In this document: positions 1 to 5,778 of the stretch, piece after piece | Numbering within the stretch: the first letter of the stretch is position 1 | How the letters are laid out: the number at the start of each line of letters is the position of its first letter | DNA from: an uncultured Massilia sp. | Lineage (GTDB): Bacteria > Pseudomonadota > Gammaproteobacteria > Burkholderiales > Burkholderiaceae | Length of the DNA: 10,301 nucleotides | Direction: 5' to 3' | Assembly (NCBI GenBank): GCA_946886065.1 | Contig: CAMPHU010000167.1 | Coordinates: forward strand, 1-10,301 | Program-made: the position numbers and the translations under genes | Notes under the pieces: generated by a model | Database searches by the model: none | What the model was told of the DNA's origin: nothing | The model's input: only the letters and a program-made list of their open reading frames with translations

Positions 1-1925
1 GCCATCTGCTTGTTGATGCGGCGCAGGTCGGCCAGCGGCAGCGCCACGCGCGCCTGCAGGTCGATCATGCGCTGCTGCAGTTCCTTGATGGCCGGCAGGT
101 TACGGCCCAGCACGGCGCTGTACGGATAAGCGCAGTCGACTTCGCGGTCGCCCCATGCCAGGTCGGTCTCGTTGCCTGGGAACACCTTGATGAAGTGGGC
201 GCGCGGCATGCCGCAGCGGTTCACGCAGATGTCCAGCACGGCGCGCTCGATGGCGCGCACCTCGTCCATCTGATGGCGCAGGGTGTCGCACAGCTTCTCG
301 ACCACCTTGGCGGTGAAACGGATGCCCAGCAGCTCGTTCGAGATCACTTCCTGGGCGTCGTTGTAGGCCTCGGAGCCGTAGCCCTGGGTCTTGAACGCGT
401 GGCCCATCTTGTCGAACTGCTTCTCGATCAGCGCGAACTTCTCCAGCGCGCCCTTCTTCAGCGCGGCGAGCTGCTCGGCCGAGTAGCCGGCCGCGCCGCC
501 GCCGCCGCCTTCGCCCTCTTCTTCTTCCTCGACTTCCACTTCTTCCTCGTCCTCGTCATCCGAGGAGGAGGCCGCGGCCGCAGGGGCCGGCGCCGAGCTT
601 TCGTTCAGGTCGACGAAGCCGTCCACCACGTCGTCGATCTTCAGCTCGTCGCTGGCGATCTTGTGCGACAGGGCGATGATTTCCGAGATCGTGGTCGGGC
701 AGGCCGAGATCGCCTGCACCATGTCCTTCAGGCCCTGCTCGATGCGCTTGGCGATCTCGATCTCGCCTTCGCGGGTCAGCAGCGACACGGCGCCCATTTC
801 ACGCATGTACATGCGGACCGGGTCGGTGGTGCGGCCGAAGTCCGAATCCACGGTCGACAGCGCGGTGGCGGCGGCGGCTTCCACTTCGTCTTCGCTGGTG
901 GGGGTCACGGCCTGGTCCGACAGCAGCATCATTTCCGCTTCCGGGGCGCGCTCGTAGACGGCGATGCCCATGTCGTTGAAGGTCGCGATGATGCCTTCGA
1001 TCGCTTCCGGATCGATGATGTTTTCCGGCAGGTGGTCGTTGATCTCCGCATGGGTCAGGTAGCCGCGCTCCTTGCCCATGTTGATCAGGTTCTTCAGCTG
1101 CTGGCGGCGCTTTTCCAGTTCCTCGCCCGAGAAACCGGCTTCGTTCAGCACGCCCAGGCCCTTGGCCTTGCGCTCGCGCAGCTTCGAGGCCGCCTTCAGT
1201 TCGGCGCGCTCGACCGCGTTCAGCGCCGCGACTTCGTCGTTTTCCGGCACGAACTCGCTCGGCTTGCGGCCGCGGCGGCCCGGCACCTTTACCTGCGGCA
1301 GCAGGTAGCCCGTGGTATCGATCGAGGCCAGCACGGCCGCGTCGGTGGTCTGGCTGACGGCGCCGACGGCGCCCGGGGCGGCGGCCGGGGCCGATGCCTC
1401 GGTACGGCGTGCGGTGCGGGTGCGCACGAGCTTCGGTGCGGCGGTTTCGGCAGCCGGCTCGGCGGCGGCCTCAACGGACGCAGCGGCGGGCGCGGAGTCC
1501 GGCGCCGCTTCCGTCTCGGCGGAGGCTTTCAGGGCCGCCAGCTTGCCGCGCTTGCGCACGATGACCGGCGGCGCGGCCGGGGTGGCAGGCGCCGCCGGCA
1601 TGTAATCATCGGCAGCGTCTGCACCTGCGGCGTCATTGGCGGCTGCGGCGGCCGGCGCCACGTCGACGACCGGTGCGGCGACTGCTTCGACCACTTCGGC
1701 CTGGACGTCGGCGACCTGCTCCGCGACCTCCTCGGCGGCATGGGCTTCGGCGGCCTGGGTCTTCAGCGAGGCCAGGCGCGAACGGGTCTTGACCACCGTC
1801 ACCTTGGCCGCAGCTTCCGTTTCCAGGAAATAAGAGGTCGCGGTTTTCGGCACTGCCAGCGGCGCCGAGCTCTTGGCCGGTGCTTTTTTCGCTGTCAGTG
1901 TCAAGGTTTTGGCGGTGTTCTTCAT
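1..1925 (-). CDS. rpoD: RNA polymerase primary sigma factor RpoD (sigma-70), 3' part outside the window
   Basis: This is the housekeeping sigma factor that directs RNA polymerase to most promoters. The first 641 codons are visible. Residues about 1-265 are an Ala/Pro/Lys-rich, low-complexity extension starting MKNTAKTLTLTAKK, with the basic motif GRRGRKP at residues 216-222. Region 1.1 lies near residues 270-350 and includes GYLTHAEINDHLPE. Region 1.2 has the family hallmark DPVRMYMREMG at residues 368-378. The non-conserved region follows and contains an acidic tract (14 of residues 456-472 are Asp/Glu) and then five glycines. The window ends at RRINKQM, which matches the segment just before region 2.1 in E. 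coli RpoD, so regions 2-4 are not seen. The region 1.2 motif lies about 270 residues later than in E. coli. The ATG is supported by GGAG 8 bases upstream. No dnaG lies directly upstream; the next gene points the other way. Confidence 0.96.
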   Translation of the reverse strand, partial: MKNTAKTLTLTAKKAPAKSSAPLAVPKTATSYFLETEAAAKVTVVKTRSRLASLKTQAAEAHAAEEVAEQVADVQAEVVEAVAAPVVDVAPAAAAANDAAGADAADDYMPAAPATPAAPPVIVRKRGKLAALKASAETEAAPDSAPAAASVEAAAEPAAETAAPKLVRTRTARRTEASAPAAAPGAVGAVSQTTDAAVLASIDTTGYLLPQVKVPGRRGRKPSEFVPENDEVAALNAVERAELKAASKLRERKAKGLGVLNEAGFSGEELEKRRQQLKNLINMGKERGYLTHAEINDHLPENIIDPEAIEGIIATFNDMGIAVYERAPEAEMMLLSDQAVTPTSEDEVEAAAATALSTVDSDFGRTTDPVRMYMREMGAVSLLTREGEIEIAKRIEQGLKDMVQAISACPTTISEIIALSHKIASDELKIDDVVDGFVDLNESSAPAPAAAASSSDDEDEEEVEVEEEEEGEGGGGGAAGYSAEQLAALKKGALEKFALIEKQFDKMGHAFKTQGYGSEAYNDAQEVISNELLGIRFTAKVVEKLCDTLRHQMDEVRAIERAVLDICVNRCGMPRAHFIKVFPGNETDLAWGDREVDCAYPYSAVLGRNLPAIKELQQRMIDLQARVALPLADLRRINKQM

Positions 1926-1979
1926 CTAAAGCTCTCCAGTCGAGGCGGGCGCGGCGCCTGCGAAGTCAATAATCCAGCG

Positions 1980-1998
1980 GGACCCGCGGAGCGGGTCC
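1980..1998 (-). other. Perfect 8-bp hairpin in the rpoD 5' leader
   Basis: On the minus strand the arms GGACCCGC and GCGGGTCC are perfectly complementary around a 3-base loop. The hairpin lies about 55 bases upstream of the rpoD start codon. No T-run follows it, so it does not look like an intrinsic terminator. It would form in any rpoD mRNA started further upstream. Its role is unknown; RNA stability or translation control are possibilities. Confidence 0.5.
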
Positions 1999-2026
1999 TG
2001 GCAAAAGTGGGTCGGAAGTGGCCCTA

Positions 2027-2053
2027 CCTTAGGGCGAAGGGCGGGACTTCAAG
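2027..2053 (-). promoter_or_regulatory. Possible heat-shock-like promoter for rpoD
   Basis: Reading toward rpoD, CTTGAAG (2053-2047) is followed after 12 bases by CCCTAAGG (2034-2027). The first box matches the sigma-32 -35 consensus CTTGAAA at 6 of 7 positions. The second matches the CCCCATnT -10 box only partly, and the spacer is a base or two short. E. coli rpoD is known to have a sigma-32 promoter, which makes the match worth noting. The same stretch also gives a weak sigma-70 reading (TTGAAG, 15 bases, TAAGGT). No better promoter was found between the terminator and rpoD. Confidence 0.25.
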
Positions 2054-2143
2054 CACGGATTTCCTCGTCCTGCACGCAAAGCAAGAAAGCGGCAGGAACA
2101 AGAATGGATCGGTGATCAAAATCGCGGTGTGCATGTCGGAACG

Positions 2144-2172
2144 AAAAAAAGCCCGTCGGCTGAAACGGGCTT
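2144..2172 (-). terminator. Intrinsic terminator, minus strand
   Basis: On the minus strand AAGCCCGT pairs perfectly with ACGGGCTT (8 bp, 8-base loop). The right arm runs straight into a T-run of seven (2150-2144). This is a textbook factor-independent terminator for transcripts coming from about 2340 toward rpoD. No protein gene ends upstream of it on this strand. It therefore terminates either a small RNA or a leader that reads toward rpoD. On the plus strand the nearest T-run (2180-2184) is separated from the stem, so plus-strand termination is less likely. Confidence 0.75.
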
Positions 2173-2280
2173 GCATCTATTTTTCTAGAAGAATAGAAGG
2201 AGGCGATATTATGCCCCAACGCAAGATTTGGTGATAATTGAAATATCCGATAATGGATATAAGCAATCCATATATTAGCA
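2173..2280. other. AT-rich patch between rpoD and proQ-like gene
   Basis: In an otherwise G+C-rich window, 2221-2280 contains only 18 G or C in 60 bases. It holds several promoter-like hexamers on both strands (GATAAT and TATAAG on plus, CATAAT on minus). It also has competing short inverted repeats: on the minus strand ATATCC can pair with GGATAT on one side, while an overlapping ATCCAT can pair with ATGGAT on the other. No single promoter can be picked. The composition suggests a regulatory region or a foreign insertion. Confidence 0.45.
2197..2234 (+). other. Micro-ORF of seven codons with a perfect Shine-Dalgarno
   Basis: AAGGAGG at 2197-2203 sits 7 bases before an ATG at 2211 that encodes MPQRKIW and then stops (TGA, 2232-2234). 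The ribosome-binding site is better than that of any real gene in the window. It could be a leader peptide ahead of the proQ-like gene. It could also be a chance result of the complementary CCTCCTT on the other strand being needed for RNA structure. No plus-strand promoter for it is clear. Confidence 0.2.
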
Positions 2281-2414
2281 AGCCTTCCTTCGGTTCCCCT
2301 TCGGGTTCTGCGTCGGCGCAAGCCTCACGCAAGGCAAGGGGCGGATCATACACGATTTCGCGGCCGCGCGCCCGTGCATCCTGGCGTAAAACCCAACAAT
2401 ATCCTTGGAACAAG

Positions 2415-2420
2415 TACAAT
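2415..2420 (+). promoter_or_regulatory. Possible -10 box for the proQ-like gene
   Basis: TACAAT matches the sigma-70 -10 consensus at 5 of 6 positions and lies about 45 bases before the ATG at 2465. No recognisable -35 box lies 16-18 bases upstream. If it is used, the in-frame TTG at 2405 cannot be the start codon. Confidence 0.25.
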
Positions 2421-2464
2421 ACGCGCCCGAGCGACGTGCTATCCTTCGCTTTCCCGTTCTTACC

Positions 2465-2944
2465 ATGAAGTCAATGAATACCAATACCGCTGCAGAGTCC
2501 GCCGACATCACCGCCACCCCAGCCGCTCCGGAACAGGCCAAGGCGCCCGCCCTGTCGGCCCGTGCACTGCTCAAGCAGCTCCAGCAGGAGTTCCCCGCCT
2601 TCCGCGATTGCCTGCCGCTGGCGATCGGCATCGACAAGCAGCTGCTGGCACGCATGCCTGGCCTGGACCGCAAGACCATGCGCGCCGCGCTGGGCATCCA
2701 CACCGGCTCGATGCGCTACCTGCGCGCCATGGAAAAGGCCAAGGTGCGCTTCGACCTGGACGGCACGCCGGGCGCCGAGGTGACCGACACCCACCGCCTG
2801 CACGCCAAGGAGCAGCTGCAGGAGCGCTTCAAGAAGGAAGCCGATCGCAAGAAAGCCGAGCGTGAAGCCGCCGCTGCCGAGGAAGCGAACCGCAAGCGCC
2901 AGGAAAAGCTGGAGGCGCTGGCCAGCAAGTTCTCGCGCAATTGA
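2465..2944 (+). CDS. ProQ/FinO-domain RNA-binding protein (RNA chaperone)
   Basis: This is a 159-residue protein of the ProQ/FinO family, which binds structured small RNAs and mRNA 3' ends and affects their stability and pairing. Residues 1-30 are a variable Ala/Pro/Thr tail. The FinO domain covers about 31-122. It has the family features LPLAIGI (50-56), an LDRKTMRAAL helix (68-77), GSMRYL (81-86, compare TSSWRYL in E. coli ProQ) and the FDLDGTP hairpin (97-103). Residues about 122-155 form a charged, probably helical Lys/Glu/Arg/Ala tail suited to RNA contact. It lacks the C-terminal Tudor-like domain of E. coli ProQ. Neither the ATG at 2465 nor the one at 2474 has a good Shine-Dalgarno; an upstream in-frame TTG at 2405 adds unconserved-looking residues. 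The stop codon overlaps the next gene's ATG. Confidence 0.88.
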   Translation: MKSMNTNTAAESADITATPAAPEQAKAPALSARALLKQLQQEFPAFRDCLPLAIGIDKQLLARMPGLDRKTMRAALGIHTGSMRYLRAMEKAKVRFDLDGTPGAEVTDTHRLHAKEQLQERFKKEADRKKAEREAAAAEEANRKRQEKLEALASKFSRN

Positions 2945-3537
2945 TGACGGTCGATCCGGACGAGCTGCTGCCACCCTATGTCGGCATTGAGCTGGCCGAC
3001 GTGCGCATCGTCCGGACCGAAGCGGAAGCCGCCGCGGCGCTCACCGCGCTGTCCGCGGCCGACGTGATCGGCTTCGACACCGAATCCAAGCCCACCTTCG
3101 CCAAGGGCGAAGTGTCGACCGGCCCGCACCTGGTGCAGCTGGCCACTGACCGGATGGCCTATCTGTTCCAGACCGCCACGCCGGCCGCCAATGCCACCGC
3201 CCTCATCGTGCTCAAGCCGGTGCTCGAATCCGACCGCATCCTCAAGGTCGGATTCGGCCTGGGCGACGACGTGCGCCGCCTGCGCACCAAGCTCGGGATC
3301 GAGCCGCGCAACGTGCTCGACCTGTCCACCGCCCTGCGCCGCGGCGAGCGCAACTCCCTCGGCGCCAAGAGTGCCGTGGCGCGCTTCTTCGGCCAGCGGC
3401 TGCAAAAATCCCGGCGCATCACCACCACCAACTGGGCCATGCCGCGCCTGAGCGAGAAGCAGGTGCTGTACGCGGCCGACGACGCCCATGTGGCCCTGCG
3501 CATCTACCGGCACTGGCGCGCCAACCCGCCTGCATGA
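2944..3537 (+). CDS. 3'-5' exonuclease, DEDDy family (RNase D / WRN-exonuclease-like)
   Basis: This 197-residue protein is essentially one DnaQ-like exonuclease domain (DNA_pol_A_exo1 type), which removes nucleotides from 3' ends with two metal ions. All DEDDy residues are visible. Motif I is FDTES, with D45 and E47. Motif II is GFGLGDD, with D108 aligning to the WRN motif. Motif III is YAADDA, with Y176 and D180. It lacks the C-terminal HRDC domains of true RNase D, so the closest architecture is the stand-alone WRN-like exonuclease. Whether the substrate is RNA or DNA cannot be told from sequence. Its ATG overlaps the stop codon of the ProQ-like gene (TGATG), implying translational coupling. 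An in-frame TTG lies one codon upstream (2941). Confidence 0.88.
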   Translation: MTVDPDELLPPYVGIELADVRIVRTEAEAAAALTALSAADVIGFDTESKPTFAKGEVSTGPHLVQLATDRMAYLFQTATPAANATALIVLKPVLESDRILKVGFGLGDDVRRLRTKLGIEPRNVLDLSTALRRGERNSLGAKSAVARFFGQRLQKSRRITTTNWAMPRLSEKQVLYAADDAHVALRIYRHWRANPPA

Positions 3538-3582
3538 ACACGCCGTCGACAGGCCGTTGCGATCCGCACGGGATGGGGCTGA

Positions 3583-3726
3583 CTTACCATCCGCAATGGG
3601 GATCGCTTCGGCGGCGATAACGAAGAGCTGAGCAAGCGCCTGATCTCGACCCTGCAGGACGATGGGAGTCCTCCGGCGTCAAGGTAGCCATCGCAGGACA
3701 CCAGGTTGTCGCACAGAATCATTGAT
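3583..3726 (+). pseudogene. Possible frameshifted gene remnant
   Basis: No intact gene lies between 3538 and 3740. The frame from 3583 reads protein-like with no start codon (NGDRFGGDNEELSKRLIS then TLQDDG) and stops at 3687. Near 3665 a different frame picks up SSGVKVAIAGHQVVAQNH and ends at 3726. Joining both frames gives a plausible C-terminal end of a lost protein. I do not recognise the family. It could equally be chance, because G+C-rich DNA often reads open. Confidence 0.3.
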
Positions 3727-3738
3727 ACGCGTTATCAT
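3722..3738. promoter_or_regulatory. Inverted repeat TGATA-CGCGT-TATCA upstream of the cytochrome genes
   Basis: TGATA and TATCA are perfect complements around CGCGT, and the T/A flanks add partial symmetry. The right half includes TATCAT (3733-3738), a 5-of-6 match to a -10 box. The repeat could therefore be an operator overlapping the promoter of the cytochrome c pair. It does not match a full Fur box. The regulator is unknown. Confidence 0.35.
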
Positions 3739-3767
3739 TCATGCATCAACCATGCTGGCGTGACCTG

Positions 3768-4499
3768 ATGACCTTCCTACACTTCCGCCTGGGCGCCGCA
3801 CTATGCCTTGCCCTGCTGACAGCTTCGGCCCTCCCTGCCTGGGCGCAGCCGTCCCAGACCGTGCCCGACACCCTGGCCCAGCGCCTGGTCGCCTGCACTT
3901 CCTGCCACGCCCGCGTCGATGCGCGCGGCAATCCGGTCAACGACGCCTACTACCCGCGCATCGGCGGCAAGCCGGCAGGCTACCTGTACAACCAGCTGCT
4001 GAACTTCCGCGAAGGCCGGCGCCAGTATCCCTTGATGACCTACCTGGTCGACCACTTGCCCGATCCCTACCTGCGCGAGATCGCCGGCTGGTTCGCCGCC
4101 CAGCATCCGCCAGCGCCGCAACCTGCGCCAGGCAGCATGCCGCCGCAAACACTGGAACGCGGCCGCCAGCTGGTCTTCAACGGCGACAAGTCGCGCAATG
4201 TCCCGGCCTGCGTCGCCTGCCATGGCCAGCGCCTGACCGGCGTCGAACCGTCGATCCCCGGCCTGCTCGGCCTGCCGCGCGACTACGTGAACGCCCAGTT
4301 CGGCGCCTGGCGCGACAAGCTGCGCCGCGCCCATGCGCCCGATTGCATGGCCCAGATCACCGCCCGCCTCACGCTGGAAGACGTGAACGCGGTGTCGAGC
4401 TGGCTCGCCGCCCAGCCGGTACCGGGCGACCCGCGCCCGGCGGCCTCGATCACGCGCCCGCTGCCGCTCGAATGCGGCAGCGCGAAGGATGCGCCATGA
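3768..4499 (+). CDS. Diheme cytochrome c (c4/c5-like), periplasmic
   Basis: This is a 243-residue exported protein with two covalent heme sites, CTSCH (43-47) and CVACH (148-152), spaced as in diheme cytochrome c4. Segments such as PRIGGKPAGYLYNQL followed by FREGRR resemble the c4 family, and M90 and the Met in DCMAQ are candidate axial ligands. Residues 1-26 form a signal peptide with cleavage likely after AWA. I choose the ATG at 3768 because it puts the signal peptide at the very N-terminus. The in-frame ATG at 3741 would add nine residues and overlaps a possible -10 box. Neither start has a strong Shine-Dalgarno. The last bases overlap the next gene (ATGA), so the two cytochromes are almost certainly co-translated and probably exchange electrons. 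Confidence 0.88.
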   Translation: MTFLHFRLGAALCLALLTASALPAWAQPSQTVPDTLAQRLVACTSCHARVDARGNPVNDAYYPRIGGKPAGYLYNQLLNFREGRRQYPLMTYLVDHLPDPYLREIAGWFAAQHPPAPQPAPGSMPPQTLERGRQLVFNGDKSRNVPACVACHGQRLTGVEPSIPGLLGLPRDYVNAQFGAWRDKLRRAHAPDCMAQITARLTLEDVNAVSSWLAAQPVPGDPRPAASITRPLPLECGSAKDAP

Positions 4500-5764
4500 A
4501 GAAGACATCCATTGCGCTCCTCGCCGTCGCCGGCGCCGCCCTTGCCGCCATCGCCGTCGCCTGGCCGCGCGCCCAGCATGTCCCGGCCGCCTCGCCCGCC
4601 GCCTATGCCGCCACGCCCGGGAACATCGCGCGCGGCGCCTACCTGGCCAAGGCGGGCGACTGCATCGCCTGCCACACGGCGCGCGGCGGCCCGGCCTATG
4701 CCGGCGGGCGCGCGCTCGACACGCCCTTCGGCCGCCTGATCGGCCCCAACCTGACGCCCGACCGCGAGACCGGCATCGGCGACTGGAGCGCGGACGACTT
4801 CTGGAACGCCCTGCACAACGGTATAGGCCGCGACGGCCGCCTGCTCTACCCGGCCTTTCCCTACACGAACTACACGCGGGTCAGCCGCGCCGACTCGGAT
4901 GCGCTGTATGCCTTCTTCCGCAGCCTGCCCGCGGTCCGCCAGGCGAACCGCCCGCACGAACTCGACTTCCCCTACAACCAGCAAGCCATGCTCGCCGGCT
5001 GGCGCCTGCTCTACTTCCGCCCCGCCGTGTTCGAGCCGCAGCCGGCGCGCAGCGCGGAATGGAACCGCGGCGCCTATCTGGTGGAAGGCCTGGGGCATTG
5101 CAGCGCCTGCCACAGCACGCGCAACCGCCTGGGGGCAAGCGGCGACACCCTGTCCGGCGGCCTGATTCCGACCATCGGCTGGTACGCGCCTTCGCTCACC
5201 TCCGGCAGCGAGGCGGGTCTCGGCGACTGGGACAAGGAACACATCGTCGCCTTGCTGGGCACCGGCATCTCGCCGCGCGGGTCGAGCACCGGCCCGATGG
5301 CCGAAGTGGTGGCGCGCAGCCTGCAGCACCTGACGCGCGACGATCTCGGCGCGATGGCGGAGTACCTGAAATCGCTGCCGGCAAGCGAATCCCCGCAGCC
5401 GGACAGGGGCGCCCCCGCCAGCCAGCAGCTGCTGGCCGAGGGCAAGCGCATCTATGACGCGCAATGCGTGGACTGCCACGGCGCCGACGGCAAGGGCAAG
5501 CAGCCGGCCTATCCGCCGCTGGCGGGCAACCGCGCGGTGACCTTGAGCCCGGCGGTGAATGCGATCAGGATGGTGTTGAACGGCGGTTTCCCGCCCGGGA
5601 CCGCGGGCAACCCGCGTCCCTACGGCATGCCGCCCTATGGTCACGAGCTGAGCGACGCCCAGGTGGCGGCCGTCTTGAGCTATGTGCGCGGCAGCTGGGG
5701 CAACGCGGCCCCGCCGGTCACCTCGCCGGACGTGAACCGCTACCGCGCCGTGCCGCTGGACTGA
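4496..5764 (+). CDS. Triheme cytochrome c, dehydrogenase cytochrome-subunit type
   Basis: This 422-residue protein has three c-type heme sites, CIACH (56-60), CSACH (202-206) and CVDCH (324-328), each in its own cytochrome domain. The order and length match the cytochrome c subunits of membrane alcohol, gluconate or sorbitol dehydrogenases, which carry electrons from a flavin or PQQ partner to ubiquinone or an oxidase. Residues about 5-23 are a hydrophobic export or anchor segment after MKKT. There is no C-terminal membrane helix of the kind seen in some AdhB/GndB proteins. The gene starts inside the stop of the diheme cytochrome gene. No dehydrogenase subunit lies in the window, so the electron donor is unknown. 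The stop is only 14 bases from the end of the convergent PilT-like gene, with no terminator between them. Confidence 0.9.
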   Translation: MKKTSIALLAVAGAALAAIAVAWPRAQHVPAASPAAYAATPGNIARGAYLAKAGDCIACHTARGGPAYAGGRALDTPFGRLIGPNLTPDRETGIGDWSADDFWNALHNGIGRDGRLLYPAFPYTNYTRVSRADSDALYAFFRSLPAVRQANRPHELDFPYNQQAMLAGWRLLYFRPAVFEPQPARSAEWNRGAYLVEGLGHCSACHSTRNRLGASGDTLSGGLIPTIGWYAPSLTSGSEAGLGDWDKEHIVALLGTGISPRGSSTGPMAEVVARSLQHLTRDDLGAMAEYLKSLPASESPQPDRGAPASQQLLAEGKRIYDAQCVDCHGADGKGKQPAYPPLAGNRAVTLSPAVNAIRMVLNGGFPPGTAGNPRPYGMPPYGHELSDAQVAAVLSYVRGSWGNAAPPVTSPDVNRYRAVPLD

Positions 5765-5778
5765 TTCAAGCCACGCGG

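Larger units (their letters stand above)
2144..2340 (-). ncRNA. Candidate structured small RNA or rpoD attenuator leader
   Basis: There is no convincing protein here, yet the stretch ends in a strong terminator. Two long-range complementarities are visible on the minus strand. GAAGGAAGGC (2291-2282) pairs with GCCTCCTTC (2204-2196) with one bulged A. GGCTTGC occurs twice (2324-2318 and 2284-2278) and either copy can pair with GCAAGCC (2174-2168). That GCAAGCC overlaps the 5' arm of the terminator, so the two pairings are mutually exclusive. A -10-like TATGAT (2350-2345) without a clear -35 box would start an RNA of about 190 bases. The length and end resemble a stand-alone sRNA, but the alternative pairing also fits an attenuator. 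It matches no RNA family I recognise. The 5' end is inferred only. Confidence 0.35.

Noticed and set aside
195..2234. A 679-codon open frame on the plus strand opposite rpoD.
   Set aside because: It is antisense to the clearly recognisable rpoD, is extremely rich in His, Arg and Gly, and has no family motifs. It is a G+C-driven shadow frame.
2144..2340. 6S RNA (ssrS) as the identity of the candidate RNA.
   Set aside because: Length and a terminal terminator fit, but I could not build the continuous rod with a central bubble that defines 6S RNA, nor recognise its conserved sequences. It is left as an unnamed candidate.
2177..2419. An 80-codon minus-strand frame upstream of rpoD with a hydrophobic end.
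   Set aside because: No homology recognised, no ribosome-binding site, and its end runs into the terminator region; RNA-level structure explains the stretch better.
2716..3513. A 265-codon minus-strand frame opposite the ProQ-like and exonuclease genes.
   Set aside because: Both plus-strand genes have conserved domains and catalytic residues; the opposite frame has neither.
3722..3738. Fur box upstream of the cytochrome genes.
   Set aside because: Only the GATA/TATC halves agree; the central CGCGT breaks the 19-base GATAATGATAATCATTATC pattern.
3803..4495. Upstream extension of the triheme cytochrome frame to 3803.
   Set aside because: It would overlap the diheme cytochrome in another frame and is Arg/Pro-rich; the ATG at 4496 begins a proper export signal.
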